64,000 bases of DNA from Silene latifolia (taxonomy: Eukaryota; Streptophyta; Magnoliopsida; Caryophyllales; Caryophyllaceae), in assembly GCF_048544455.1 (NCBI RefSeq), contig NC_133537.1:306751738-306815737 (forward strand). The letters are read 5' to 3'. The notes beneath the pieces are model-generated. The model was given only the letters and a program-made list of their open reading frames with translations. It made no database searches and was not told the DNA's origin. Made by a program: the position numbers and the translations under genes. Each line of letters opens with the position of its first letter. Position 1 is the first letter of the stretch. Below, piece by piece: positions 11,301-22,979 of the stretch.

Positions 11301-14091
11301 TTGACTGAGGATGGGCAGATTCTATTGAATGAAGTAGCTCCCAGACCACATAATAGTGGACATCACACTATTGAAGCTTGTTATACCTCTCAATTTGAGC
11401 AGCATTTGCGTGCTGTTGTTGGTCTTCCACTAGGTGATCCATCACTAAAGACGCCTGCTGCCATCATGTATAATATACTCGGAGAAGATGAGGTAGTCAT
11501 GTTTTCACAAAAAAAAAACTTATATGAGACATTCTTCCATGTGAGACCAACCCACTAATCGTATAATTAAATGATTGATACACAAGTATTTCTCCGGTCT
11601 CACAATTGAGACGGTCTCATATGAGACTGCTATGTTTTTCAATTTCATCAATCACTGCTGTCACTATACTGAAAGATACAAAGAGCTTTCAGAAGCTATA
11701 TATATTTTTATTCCTAGTCCAAGTTCTTGAGTGAACTGACATTTAAAGTCTCGTTTTCACTATTTAGGGGGAGCGTGGTTTCTTTTTAGCTCATCAAGTT
11801 ATGAGAAGAGCATTGAATGTTCCAGGAGCATCTGTTCATTGGTATGATAAGTCAGGTTTGTGAGATAAACTTCTTCCCATGTTATTTTTCTTCCGCGAGA
11901 GGTTACACTGTCATTGTTTCGTACCTTTGCTGTTTTGCTGACCTGAAAAATGTCGGTGCAGATATTAAAAAGCAACGAAAGATGGGTCACATTACCATCA
12001 CTGGAATCTCTATGAGCATTGTGGAGGCACAACTGAAAACATTGCTAACAGGAGAAAAGCTCGAAGGTTTGTGAGATAAACTGGAATCTCTATGAGCAGT
12101 TTATGTATCATTGTTATCACTGTATGCTAGTAACTTATGTGACTCCTGGTGTTGTTACCGTTGATAATGATTTATGTCAGATACTAGTTTCTGACCTGGC
12201 TTCTGTGCTACCATGCTATGCTCCTTTGTGAACTCAGGGACAAGACTTCTCTTTTTATAGCTCTCTACTTGCATGTTGAAAAATCGTGCTTTTTGTGGAA
12301 TTTTTTATATTCTTTTACCAGAAAACGATCATTGTGGTATTTTTATAGGTACATATACAATTAATCATCAGCATAGTAAAATAATTGTTGAAATTTACCG
12401 TTACTCATTTACAGATGCGGCCTCTCCTTGCGTTGGTATCATAATGGGATCTGATTCAGATCTTCCTGTAATGAAGGAGGCTTCCCGAATCTTAAATTTG
12501 TTTGGTGTGTCACATGAGGTAAATTTCTTTGACAATATTGTTCCTCGCAACCTTTAGTTTTAAAAAGCGTGCCGCTTAATCCCAAGATTTCGTGAGGCAC
12601 TAGCCAAATTGCCCCGTCCGCTTTTTAGACGGTGTGTAATTAGCAAGATAAACTTGAACATTTTTAGTTTTGTAATGTGTTAAATACTTAAATTATGGCA
12701 GGTGAGAATTGTTTCGGCACACAGGACTCCAGAAATGATGTTCTCATATGCCAAATCAGCTAGGGAAAGAGGTGTCCAAGTAATCATTGCAGGTGCCGGT
12801 GGTGCAGCGCATTTGCCAGGTTACATTGTTAGCACTCATTTTCATTTTCATGTAGATTTAGTTTTATTCATTTTCTCCTTGATTGTCCTCCATGATGGAC
12901 AGTGACAATATTCCCAACAAACATTTACTTGAGTACAAATTCTTCAGGTATGGTCGCTGCCCTGACTCCTGTACCAGTAATTGGTGTCCCTGTACGTTCG
13001 TCTTCTCTCGATGGACTTGATTCCCTCTTATCAATTGTTCAGGTACGTTTTTATATTTGTAGCATTTGACCCAATCAATCTTTTAGACGTGAACCCAAAA
13101 TCTTGACCCCTGACAGAATATAACTGAACAACTCCCACATCTAAGGCGAGGGTAAGGTTTAAATTCAAACTGACTCAATTTGACCCAAAACTAGATCTAA
13201 TTATGCAAAGAGGTGTGTTATGTGTCGTCGACTTTTTACTTACCTCGTCGATTTTTTTATATGTTTTTCCAAATTTACCCCTCCTTACTTTCTCACACAC
13301 ACTCCTTTTTGGGCAATTATAACAATAAAAAAATGTGAATTAACAACAAACACGAAACTAACAATAATTACTTTGAATCAAACAAAAGAAAACGTAAATT
13401 GTTTTCATGAGTAAATTAACAACTAATACGATAGTTCACAATCATAACAACTGTTTAGGAACGATTTGTAACCTTATTGGTGATTAGGAGTGAAAAACAT
13501 TGAATGGCCATAACTTTGCGCTTAGGTGTCAGATTAGGCTGATTCTTTTTTTTTTTTCTTTTCCAAATCACTTATTTCGACGAGATCTGCTTCCTTTTAA
13601 GAATGAACTTGATGAGTAATTTGATCATACTCATCCAATTTGTTCCACTTGTCATTTAGTTATTGGTCATCTCTCTTTCCTTGGTCTTTGTGCCAAAACC
13701 AAAGAACAACAATTGACCGGGACGGAGGAAGTATGTTTTTAAAAGAACAAAAATAATAAACATAAAACAATATTACAATGTCATTGCAGATGCCTCGAGG
13801 TGTACCTGTTGCTACGGTTGCAATCAATAATGCAACAAATGCCGGGCTTCTTGCAGTGAGGATGCTGGGAGTTGGAGACTCAAACTTGCAGGCTAGGTTG
13901 TAACTCCTCCGCTCGGCCCACTCCCACTTCACCCTTTAGAATTTTATGCATGCATGTTACAATGTTCAAACTTCTAAAACACTTTGTTTTCTTGTAGAAT
14001 GGCCCGATACCTTGAAGATGCAAGGGATGATGTATTAGTTAAGGCCGATAGGCTGCACAACGATGGATGGGAAGCCTATTTAAGCAATTGA
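8307..14091 (+). CDS. PURKE: Phosphoribosylaminoimidazole carboxylase, chloroplastic (PurK-PurE fusion)
   Basis: Converts 5-aminoimidazole ribonucleotide to its 4-carboxylate in de novo purine synthesis, which in plants runs in plastids. Fifteen exons join in frame: 8307-8542, 9023-9238, 9315-9426, 9668-9730, 9999-10137, 10494-10549, 10715-10788, 11171-11492, 11768-11855, 11962-12066, 12415-12518, 12702-12819, 12948-13042, 13790-13896, 13998-14091. They total 642 codons plus TGA, the length expected for the plant enzyme. Residues 1-78 are a Ser/Thr-rich transit peptide with a long Ser run. The ATP-grasp PurK part follows (GGGQLGRM 97-104; later [19 protein letters not shown]). The PurE part begins near 476 (GSDSDLP 482-488, SAHRTP 510-515, [12 protein letters not shown], then [10 protein letters not shown]). 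The start was chosen as the first ATG before a transit-like sequence; an in-frame upstream ATG at 8217 would add a charged, less transit-like leader. It looks intact. Exon borders are by eye. Confidence 0.93.
8429..8476 (+). repeat. TTC/TCT microsatellite inside transit-peptide coding sequence
   Basis: About sixteen TTC/TCT repeats encode an uninterrupted run of roughly fifteen serines in the predicted chloroplast transit peptide. It is coding and in frame, so slippage would change the serine count in steps of one residue. Confidence 0.9.
8791..8918 (+). mobile_element. SINE relic in intron 1 of the AIR carboxylase gene
   Basis: The segment reads AACAACATTACCCAGTGACTC, then GTAAGGGAGGCTCAGATGTA and CGCAGCCTTACCTTGTAG, then AGAGGCTG and an A-run at 8909-8918. 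This resembles a common plant SINE whose body carries 'GGGTAAGGGAGG...GATGTACGCAGCCTTACC...AGAGGCTG'. It is diverged. A further, weaker relative may lie at about 10890-10945 in intron 7. Confidence 0.55.
11519..11628. mobile_element. Foldback MITE in intron 8 of the AIR carboxylase gene
   Basis: About 110 bp with inverted ends: ATATGAGACATTCTTCCATG with TGTGAGACC on the left, mirrored by GGTCTCACAATTGAGACGGT and CTCATATGAGACT on the right. It starts about 26 bp after the donor of exon 8 and has no coding capacity. Confidence 0.6.
12067..12098 (+). repeat. Composite microduplication at the start of intron 10
   Basis: The first bases of intron 10, GTTTGTGAGATAAAC, repeat exactly the first bases of intron 9 (11856-11870). 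They are followed directly by CTGGAATCTCTATGAGCA, which repeats exon 10 (about 12000-12017). Two separate nearby sources are therefore stitched together at one point, as local template switching would do. Confidence 0.8.
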
Positions 14092-14707
14092 GACTCAATA
14101 ATGTTTTCTTGTAGAATGGCTCAATATACCTTGATAACTTGTTCTACAAGCAACGTAAGTCCATTGCACGGGGATTGTTGACTGGAGAATATGCGTAGCT
14201 ATGATAGCGGACGCTTTCCATTGTACCTGACTGGAGCAATGTTGAAAACTATAGAGAACCATTTTTGTCACCCATCAAGGAAGGTCGTTTATGTACTAGT
14301 TTGTTGCCTTTCTTTTAGGCCTTAGGCTTTATTAAGTTGAGTGTAAAATGTGATTTTGACTTTGTAATAAATAGTCAGTCGTCGATTTACTCGTCCCTAA
14401 TATTCATGCTGTTTGGCATTGGTTGAGTAATTAACCGCCATTTGATTTATTTGAAGTACTTGGAGATGTTAATGAGCCGAGATAAACTTGATCAATACTT
14501 CAGAATAACTTAAATCAAGTCGAAATTCATAATTGTGAAGTCAATCTTGTATCGACGACTCAACAAAAACTCAATACGTATGTATATGCTAAAATTTACT
14601 CTTCCTAATTCGATGATGGATTAAAATGAAAGAAAGTTGTGTAAGTTTTGAATAGAACAAATCTTTAGCTAATAGTAAGATTTTGTCCTAATATTGATAG
14701 GGAATAT

Positions 14708-14738
<31 letters not shown>

Positions 14739-15094
14739 GTGATGTATAATAGAGAATATCATTAATATTAACGTATTTTTAAACATATACTCGTATAATA
14801 AATAATCCATACCTCATCCTATGCAAGTTAATGTCCATGATTTATTTTAGACCTGTTAAATGTTTAGGACTGTTTGGGTTTGGGTTTGGGTTAAACGAGC
14901 CGGTCAGAATCCGGGTCTTATCCAACTCGTATTTTATTCAATCAGGCGGGTAATACAGTTTTCAGGTCCACAAACAAAAATAAGAACATCTGATTAAATT
15001 GTATTGTTTGATTGACGGTTACACACACTTAAGCCTCTTAACTGTCTATCTGCTATACAGAAAATCCCTCTTTCTCTCTGATTTTGTCTGTACA
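14092..15094. other. Intergenic region between AIR carboxylase and CcdA genes
   Basis: About 1 kb with no gene. It holds the 3' UTR of the upstream gene, in which TTTTCTTGTAGAATGGC (14103-14120) copies the intron-exon border of the last exon (13988-14003). A poly(T) run lies at 14711-14738, and a short GGGTTTGGGTTTGGGTT stretch near 14876. The downstream promoter and 5' UTR should lie in the last few hundred bases, but no element decides their position. Confidence 0.5.
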
Positions 15095-18000
15095 ATGAAT
15101 TTGGTGGGTCATTTCAATGGTCACCCTTGCAATCTTTTTCATTCTCAATCCGCTAATTGTAAGTCTAATCCATTTTGCAATTCAATTTAGTACTTAGATC
15201 ATCTTAATCAAATTCTAACTGGGTTGTCTTTATATTAGTCCATCAGTAGTTAGTCTCACCTAAGACGGACATACCCAATAATTGACATGTTTTAAGTTCA
15301 AGACTGATATCTCCGTATCAAACAAAAATTTGTGTTATCCTTATATTTCAAGTTTGTTTTGGTGGGTTTTATGAGTTAATTGATTTTTGAATATCTGCTG
15401 TATAATAAAAGCTGATGAATTATGGTATTTTAGTGAGGAAAATCATGCCTATTAGGATGTCAAACAAGGAAATAATTGCAAAGGAATGCAAACAAGATGA
15501 TGTTTTGACTTCAAAGATTGATTTAAGGAGCAAGCTTAGTGCCACTACTGTTTTGACTGCATTAGCTGGTAATCCTTCTATTACCCATTTATTGAATCTT
15601 ATAATCTTGTTTTTCTTAACACATATTGGTAATTGTGAAATTCTTGTGTCAAATTTAAGCTGAATTTGACCAGTTTCATGGGTTAATCATGCCTGTGTAC
15701 TTGAAAGAATTATTGTTTTGGAAATTGCAGTAGCTAATGTTGTTGCCATAGGGTCAGTTGAAGCAATAACTATGGATCATCTGGTGGTAAGACTTCTTGC
15801 ATTTCCTCTAGTAATCATTCATATGTCAGCGATTACCGTCTTTTTCCAGTTATATTGGTTTATAGCTTTAGGTGAAGTGGGTACTCTGTACGAGTTGGTG
15901 GTTCTATTCTTGACCTGAATAGCAGATAGCGAGTCCAAAATGTACCCCCCAATCTTTTGTTTAGAGTTTAGACGGCGGGATTTGGTGGAAAAGTCAGTGG
16001 AGGGAGACAAAACCCATAGTTTGGTTGGACGGAATGAGGGATCCACGAGCCAAATTCAAATCCTTTCAACATAAAAGTAGTTTGGAAGGAAAACACTCTT
16101 GCTCCCTTCCCTCCTACATTTATATGCAAACAAACTCTAAATTTATGGCGGGAAGTCTAATTGTATTGCCGATTTCAAGATGTGATATTGAGGAGCACTT
16201 ACATGAGGACATTACTAACACTTTTACCAATACTCCTGTAAGATTATGGATATGCAGTATGTTTAACGTCTATGTATCCCTTCCTCAACATTTACCTATT
16301 GGTGCGACGTTCACTTGTAGTAGATCATAGCTGTTTTCTTGTATATATAGCCTCATGAACTAGTTTTGTTCTTAATCAAGACAGGATAGGACTGGGTCTG
16401 TGTATATGATGGCTGATGCTGGACTTGGAGATTGGTTTGGAGGGTTTGTATATTCATCTGGACAGCAAGCTAATGAAGCTGTTCAAAGTCAGTTGTCAGC
16501 TCTTAGTTTGACTAGGTACTTTCTCTGCTCATAGCTGCTGTCCTTCACAAGGCTTCTCACCTATGTTTTCACCTTTGTATTCTCATTCTTTATTATTAAG
16601 TTTTTGTTTACTCTTTGTTGCAGTCTTGCCGTCATTTTTGGAGCAGGGCTTGTTACCAGTCTTTCTCCTTGTACATTGAGTGTCTTACCTCTAACTCTTG
16701 GGTATATAGGTAAGTCGTTTCAATATGATTGTGAGGTCAAAGTACATTGTTTTCTTGGATTTTGCTCATTTCAAGTCGATCTACTCATTTTTTTAGGTGC
16801 ATTTGGTTCTGGGAAGAGTAAAACACAGGTGATGTTATCTTAAGAGCATTTCTTTTGTCCGGAATTATGTAACGTTGAAATTTCCAAATGAGAAGACAAA
16901 GTAGACATATATCAGGTCCCAAAAAATCTGGTAGTATAATATCTTGGTTGTCATTAGAACCTGCAAATAATTTGTTGCGAACCATTAATTTTGATCCCGG
17001 ATAACATTGTCTGATACTCTAATGCCTACTTCTATTTCTCGCATGATAGCTTTTTTGTTGTTGTCGTCTATCACATTGTATTTTCAGGTCATCGGGGATT
17101 CCATTGCATTTGCATTAGGATTAGCGACTACTCTTGCGCTCCTCGGTGTTGCAGCCTCTGTTGCTGGAAAAGCTTATGGACAGATCGGCAAAGGGCTGCC
17201 TTTGGCTGCTTCTGGTGTAGCCGTGATGATGGGGCTGAATCTCTTGGAGGTAATATACAATGTTATCTGGTTGATGCAGTGATGGTTTGTTTCTGTGGAA
17301 ACATTTTTCCCACAGTCCTATGAAAGTATGAAGTTCCAATCGTAGTTTTTGCCAGCTGTTAGGCTCCCATTTTTAAGTACCTTTCACATAATCTAATCTA
17401 GGTGAGCTTATCTTTTCATGAGATGTATGGAACCTCTTTCTTTTGTACTTCAATGATTTATAATTGGGTTTGTCAAATAAATATAAGGAATGGGTTGGAA
17501 TCGGGAATCAACCACGGTTGAAGTAAATCTTAGAATTTGCTCCCTGCCATTTTTTAAGCAGACTTGGCTATATTATATCACTAATTGTTAGTTGTTAGCT
17601 TGTCACCTTCTTAAATTATTGCAGTACTGAGTCTGCTGCCATCTTATATCTTCATTTTACAAACATGTTTTTCTATGGTATTGGTTTTTTCAGATAATTG
17701 AATTGCAGCTTCCATCATTTTTCAATGACTTTGATCCCCGTTCAGCGGCTGCTAAATTTCCTTCAAGTAAGCACTTAGATGATTAGATCCCATACTTTCT
17801 AAGCGGAAGCTGATTCTGGCTGCAAAATGGTATCTTGATAGTAACTTTTTGAATGTTTCATTTGACAGGTGTGCAAGCCTATTTAGCTGGTCTTACGTTT
17901 GCTCTGGCAGCATCACCTTGTAGCACCCCAGTACTGGCTACACTACTTGGTTATGTGGCTTCGACCAAGGTATAAAAGTCCTATTTTAGTGAGTGTATGA

Positions 18001-19939
18001 GATTTTAGTTACAGTGAGGATGCAGGGAGAATGACTGGTCATTGGATACTAGGAAGCTAAGTGTGTCATGTCGGTCTATTACAAATGTGACTCTAAGCTT
18101 AGCCAATCCATGTTGTAAAGGTGGAGCGTTTATGCTGAAGTGAGCCTTGTAAACTGTAGGCCTTCCGTGCACAAATAAACTTTCGAAGTTTCTTTAGCAC
18201 GGGAATTACGGAACATACAAAGATATGGATGAAAATGCAAATTGAATAAAGACGTTAGCCACAAACCATAATGACTACAAAATGCTCACAAAAGGTAAAG
18301 ATTTCTAGTGTGAAGTTATTATGGATAGCCCGGAAGGAAACGTGGTAAGTTTATTAATGAACATAGGGATTACTTTTAGGTAGAGGAAGCAGTTTCAGAA
18401 TAGGTGCGGCGTTTTTGATTTTGTACCTTAAGGCCTTGTTCTGATGGAAAGGAACTGGAATTATGGAAGTGAAGAAAATGGTGGGATCCGTGTTCCTTTC
18501 TAAATCATTCCCCTTCCCTTCCCTTATCTCGTCAATTGTATCCAAACAAAGGATTATTGACTACTTCTCTTCATTTCATGTTTCTAGATGTCAACCCTTT
18601 TCTGCTCCTGAGGCTTTGTTGCCCTCTTTTGCCTTTCCACAAATCATTTGACAATTATGTGTAACAGGATCCTATCATTGGGGGGAGCTTATTGTTAACT
18701 TATACTACAGGCTATGTTGCTCCACTTTTGCTAGCTGCCTCTTTTGCTGGTGCATTGCAGGTACATCTTTCTTTTCTGTCGATCTTCAATGCTTCATGTG
18801 TCAATTCCACTTCCTTTGACAGTATCATAATGTCGGTCAGTCAGTCTCAAATCTCTCTTATTTTCCACAAAATATGATAAAAAGTTTGGGGAGATTTGTT
18901 AAAAAATTCATTTAATTAATGTATCTTTTCAATTTCATGAAACCTCAGTATCCACTATCCAGCGTTATCGGAACAAGGCAAGCAACCATAATATTTGCCA
19001 AAATATGTTTATTTTTTGTAGTCGGATACTTTTCTCCATGGAAAAGGGGTTGTCTAAGCATGAAAGGAAGAACGTTTTAGATGACTACAGTGAGGGAAGA
19101 TATGATTAACTGAAAGGACTTGACAAGTCTTGTTAACGTCTTAGATTTTCTTTTGCTTTTTCATTAAACAAAACCTCGATAAGCTCTTCCCTTCTACTAG
19201 TTTATAACAGCTGACGCGTGATTTACTGCAGAGTTTGCTTTCATTTCGCAAGTTTTCAGCGTGGATCAACCCAGCGAGGTATCTTCTTTTGCTGAAAATT
19301 GCTATTTTCCCAATACTGTAGCTAATCTATTGTGACTAGCACACGTTTGGTGCATCTTTGCACAAAATGATCATGACAAATGACCTGAAACAGTCTTCTG
19401 TGTAATCAAATCGTGGGAGCAAAATAAGTTGGATACTTGGATCCAACATCCTTTACCTCACATAGCTTCTTTAGTGGGCATTGGGAGTAATATTGACTGT
19501 AACTTGTATGAGTTTTATCCAATCAATATATTAGTACTCGATTTCATCTTCAGAGTGATCGGGCTCAAAAACGTTACCATTTCAAAGATTCACTATTCTT
19601 TGGCTCTTGAATATGATCTAATACAGCAAAATGGCCCATTAAACACACTGTTTTTTTAGTAGCATGAAGTAGGAGAGTCTCGATGCCTGTTTATGATGCA
19701 ATTTTCATTATAGGTCATCCAAAAAGAAATTCCATGATTTTAATAGGGGTTCGGCAGAATACTTTCGACCCTTAGCCCACCACAGGTGGAAGGCTCGTAG
19801 TAGGGTGATGTTATTTTGTGGTTGCATGTTATTCTTTATTCTCTTCATATATTTTTGTGGTTGCAGTGGTGCCCTTCTCCTGGGCGGAGGCCTATACACT
19901 CTGCTTGACCGACTATTCCCAGTTACAATGGTCATGTAA
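15095..19939 (+). CDS. CCDA: Cytochrome c-type biogenesis protein CcdA, chloroplastic
   Basis: A polytopic thylakoid membrane protein that carries reducing equivalents from stromal thioredoxin into the lumen, needed for cytochrome c6/f (b6f) maturation through HCF164 (family knowledge). Twelve exons join in frame: 15095-15158, 15434-15568, 15731-15786, 16385-16515, 16624-16709, 16797-16828, 17088-17249, 17694-17766, 17869-17969, 18668-18760, 19232-19278, 19867-19939, giving 350 aa, close to the family length. Residues 1 to about 85 are an unconserved transit region. The conserved core has [20 protein letters not shown] (Cys145) and [20 protein letters not shown] (Cys264). These are the two SPC motifs carrying the redox cysteines, one in each three-helix half. 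[17 protein letters not shown] and [13 protein letters not shown] follow. The exon 2 acceptor (15432-15433) was chosen because it alone keeps frame with exon 1. The first two exons are less certain than the rest. Confidence 0.92.
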
Positions 19940-20437
19940 AGGTATATATCTAAAGTATGATTTAGTCAATCCGAGCAAAGAATCAACATTGATATAAGAT
20001 GATTTAGAAAAGCTTGGAAACGAAGCTAGGAGACGGTCACGACAATCCTCGTTCATTGAATGAATGCCATGCTCATATGCCAAGAGTGCATAGCCTTATA
20101 ATATACGACTAGGTGCGATAAAACATTGAAGTTGTGTCATTAAACTTTCTTTTGTACATTCCAAAAGTCGTTTTTATCCCTCTTACGATGTAAAGTTATA
20201 GGTTTCAAACTTTCAATGTATTATCCTAAATCTTTGAAACATCATAATAGATAAATTACATAGATAAATCATACATTATGTCTATTTTGTCGTGCATCAA
20301 TTGTAAATCATAGATGTCGGTTGTTTCGTAGGAAGAAATTGAGGGAAAGGAAAGAGAGTGAAAGAAAGGGTGATTTTGGTGAACAATTTCGTTTTCATTT
20401 ATTTCTTGTTTCCGTCAGTGAAGTTTGTCCCAAACAG
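19940..20437. other. Intergenic region after CCDA
   Basis: Holds the CCDA 3' UTR and AT-rich spacer. I see no gene, repeat boundary or structured element here. Confidence 0.4.
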
Positions 20438-20557
20438 ATGAATCCATCCAATGAAATGCTTGCATTGTTTCGCGAAGGGATCGCTTTTACAGGTTCTAAT
20501 TCGGATGGCCCAGGAACCCGACTTCATGAGTTAGGGACGAGGATAGTACTACTACAG
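20438..20557 (+). pseudogene. Unrecognised ORF fragment cut by a LINE tail
   Basis: An open frame starting at ATG 20438 reads MNPSNEMLALFREGIAFTGS and continues NSDGPGTRLHELGTRIVLLQ up to the LINE insertion point. The frame is open further upstream (from 20321) with a basic, Lys/Arg-rich leader. The composition looks protein-like rather than random, but I do not recognise the family. It may be a first exon or the remnant of a gene; everything after the LINE tail is repeat sequence. Confidence 0.3.
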
Positions 20558-20558
20558 T

Positions 20559-20860
20559 TTTTTTTTGGTACATATGAGGGGCTAAGCCCCGAAAAACAAA
20601 ATAAAATTAAGACGGAACTAGACGAGGAAAGGCGACTCCTAGCACATCTTCGCGAAGGATTGTACGGAGTTCTGACGGCGGTGAATCGAACACTATAGAG
20701 GAGGTCGAAGAATGCACCCCAGCATTAGCGAGCCAGTCTGCTGCGCGATTGGCTTCTCGAAACACATGCTCGACTTTGACAGTCCAACCCGACAATGCTA
20801 CCAGCTCCTTGCACTTCAAAACTAAAGGGCGAAGGCTTCCACTGATAAGGCCATCATCAT
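20559..20860 (-). mobile_element. 5'-truncated LINE tail with RNase H-like domain end
   Basis: On the minus strand the segment encodes VKVEHVFREANRAADWLANA and about 35 further residues to a stop at 20607. This is the C-terminal end of an RNase H-like domain (RVT_3 type) found in plant L1 LINEs. After the stop come a short 3' UTR (GGGGCTTAGCCCC hairpin) and a poly(A), seen as T9 at 20558-20566 on the plus strand. The 12 bp sequence TACTACTACAGT flanks it on both sides (20547-20558 and 20861-20872), which is the target-site duplication of a target-primed insertion. Confidence 0.8.
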
Positions 20861-20895
20861 TACTACTACAGTACTACGCACGTATTTGTCATAAG

Positions 20896-21083
20896 CAATT
20901 CTCCCTTGTGACGGTCACAATTTGCGACGGCCAAATGTGACCACTTTTTGATAAAATGTAACCACTCATAAAATGTTCATACAATGTTACCTATGAAAAA
21001 ATGGTCACATTTTCTCATAAATTGGTCACATTTGGTCCGTCGCAAGCTTGTGACGAAATAGTACCCTTCACAAATGAGAATTG
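20896..21083. mobile_element. Foldback MITE (about 188 bp)
   Basis: Inverted ends CAATTCTCCCTTGTGA and TCACAAATGAGAATTG, with a second inverted pair inside (TGCGACGGCCAAATGTGACC against GGTCACATTTGGTCCGTCGC). The whole segment can fold into a long imperfect hairpin. Non-coding; superfamily not determined. Confidence 0.6.
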
Positions 21084-21324
21084 GTGATTTGTCATTAGAG
21101 TTCCTATTTTTACAAACTACCCGCATTATTTACAAATATCACCTAATATGTGTAACTTAATTACCAAAACATGCACCTATTTTCCATTTCCTTTTTCTGT
21201 CTTCATTTATTTTACGTTTCGTTAACTAAGTGAACTAAGAAATGACCAAAATATCGTTCCTCAACCTCCTTCCCACAATAAATACACAAATAAAAGAGAA
21301 AACTCTCTAAAAATAAAAAGGGAC

Positions 21325-21869
21325 TTGCTAAATCCCGCACGCAATTTTGCTAAATTCCGCACTTTTTCTTGTCTTATTCCGAGTTTACCCCTCCCATTTC
21401 TTGCCCTAATTCCTCGCTCTCACCAAACGAGAAATCAAAAACCCAAAGAATGACAACCTCCCATCACCCAACAGCAAACAACCCCTCCCCCACCCCAACC
21501 ACCGTCGACCACCCCTCACCGCCCTATACCTGCGCCGATATCTGCTCCCTGCCCTTAAACCCGCACCGACCACCCTCTCCGCACCATGTTCGTTGCCTAG
21601 ACTCAGCCGCAATCGTCATTTGATCTACCATCAGCCGCGACGAAGGTGTTGAATCGATGGCGAGGCTAGGATGGAGTTGACTGCGAGGGGGACAGGAGGT
21701 CGGCGCCGAGGGCAGGCGGCCGGTGCTGGTGGAAGGTGATTTGGGCTGTGGGGAAGGGCTGTCGGGTTTGGGAATTATGTGTTTTTCTTTTTTAAATAAA
21801 GGGTAGTAATGGAAAAAAACTGGCAAAATGTGTTAAATTGAGTATAAAATAGCGTGTTGGATTTAGCAA
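21325..21869. mobile_element. Diverged TIR element nested in the retroposon
   Basis: Begins TTGCTAAATCCCGCACGCAA and ends with the inverse, ...GGATTTAGCAA. The subterminal regions are only loosely mirrored (CACGC.ATTTT on both sides when reversed). The interior is GC-rich and proline-codon-rich, unlike its flanks, and might be captured host sequence; no domain is recognised. Confidence 0.4.
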
Positions 21870-22664
21870 TTACGAATAAAAAAATCCCAAATTTCAAAAA
21901 CTCTTTCTTGTGTACCACCGTATCTGCCTCCCACCATCTTACTTTCCTAACTTCACCCTCGGTCGCCGGAGATGTGGTCGTGTTTAGGCCGATCTCCGAT
22001 GACCCTTCACGCTACACTAAAGTAATGCCCTTGTTTCTTCCAATTTTGTCCCGTTGCCTTCTGGGTTGAGATCTTTATACCGTTTCCTTTGTAATTCTTT
22101 CATCGTGGTTTTATCCAGCTTCCATCCCTTTTCCCGTTTCTTGCGTTTGCTGGTTTCATTTTGATCGTCTCCTTTGTCGTCTGCCTTTCCATTGCCGTCG
22201 CCATGGCTGCCGTTTTTCGAGTTTCTTGGTCTGGGATCTTACCTGCAAGGTGTTCCCCTTCCCCCACCTCCTACGGTAGGTTCTTTCTTTTGACATGGGT
22301 CGTCTGTCTCCGTGTCAGTCGGACTGGTGTGTTTATCATGTTTGGGGTCCATCTTCCTCACGGTGGTTCTGCATGTGTCTAACTGTGTGTTTCCCCTCCC
22401 CTCGCCCCTTCCCCCACCAGTTGGTCTTTGCATGTCTATTTGGGGTCGATCCTTCTTTGCATGTCGCCTTTGTGGCTTGTGTGGCAGTTTTTGGCTATGT
22501 CGGTATGTCTGGGTCGGTTTGTGGTATGGATGGTTTGAGTGGTACGACTTATTTGTCCTTGTTCGGTCAGTTGTCTGTGTTTCGGTCTTATTATTGTCTT
22601 TGGATTTTGTTGGGTGAAGTCGGATGGCTTCCTAGTGATAAGTCTGTCTTGGGATCGATGGGTA

Positions 22665-22927
22665 AGACCTGGAAAAATGGGTCAGCCCCGAATGACCCGA
22701 CCCGAAATGGCTGACCGAGACCCGAAATGACCCGAACTTACTTGTCCCGAATACGACCCGAAACCCGAATTGATCCAACCCGACCCAGACCCGACCCGAG
22801 CATTGTTTGACCCAAAGTTGACCCGACCCGAGGTGACTCAATCCGAAAAGACCCGACTCATAATTGGCCCGATCTCAAATGACTTGATGTGATCCAAAAT
22901 GACCCGAAACGACTAGTACAAGTCATA

Positions 22928-22979
<52 letters not shown>

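Noticed and set aside
14870-14900. Telomere-like GGGTTT repeats
   Set aside because: Only about three units of GGGTTTG, not the plant TTTAGGG repeat, and no array.
22161-22730. Overlapping plus-strand open frames of up to 139 codons
   Set aside because: Pyrimidine-rich retroposon sequence that stays open by composition. No domain, and the longest frame runs into the ACCCGA element.
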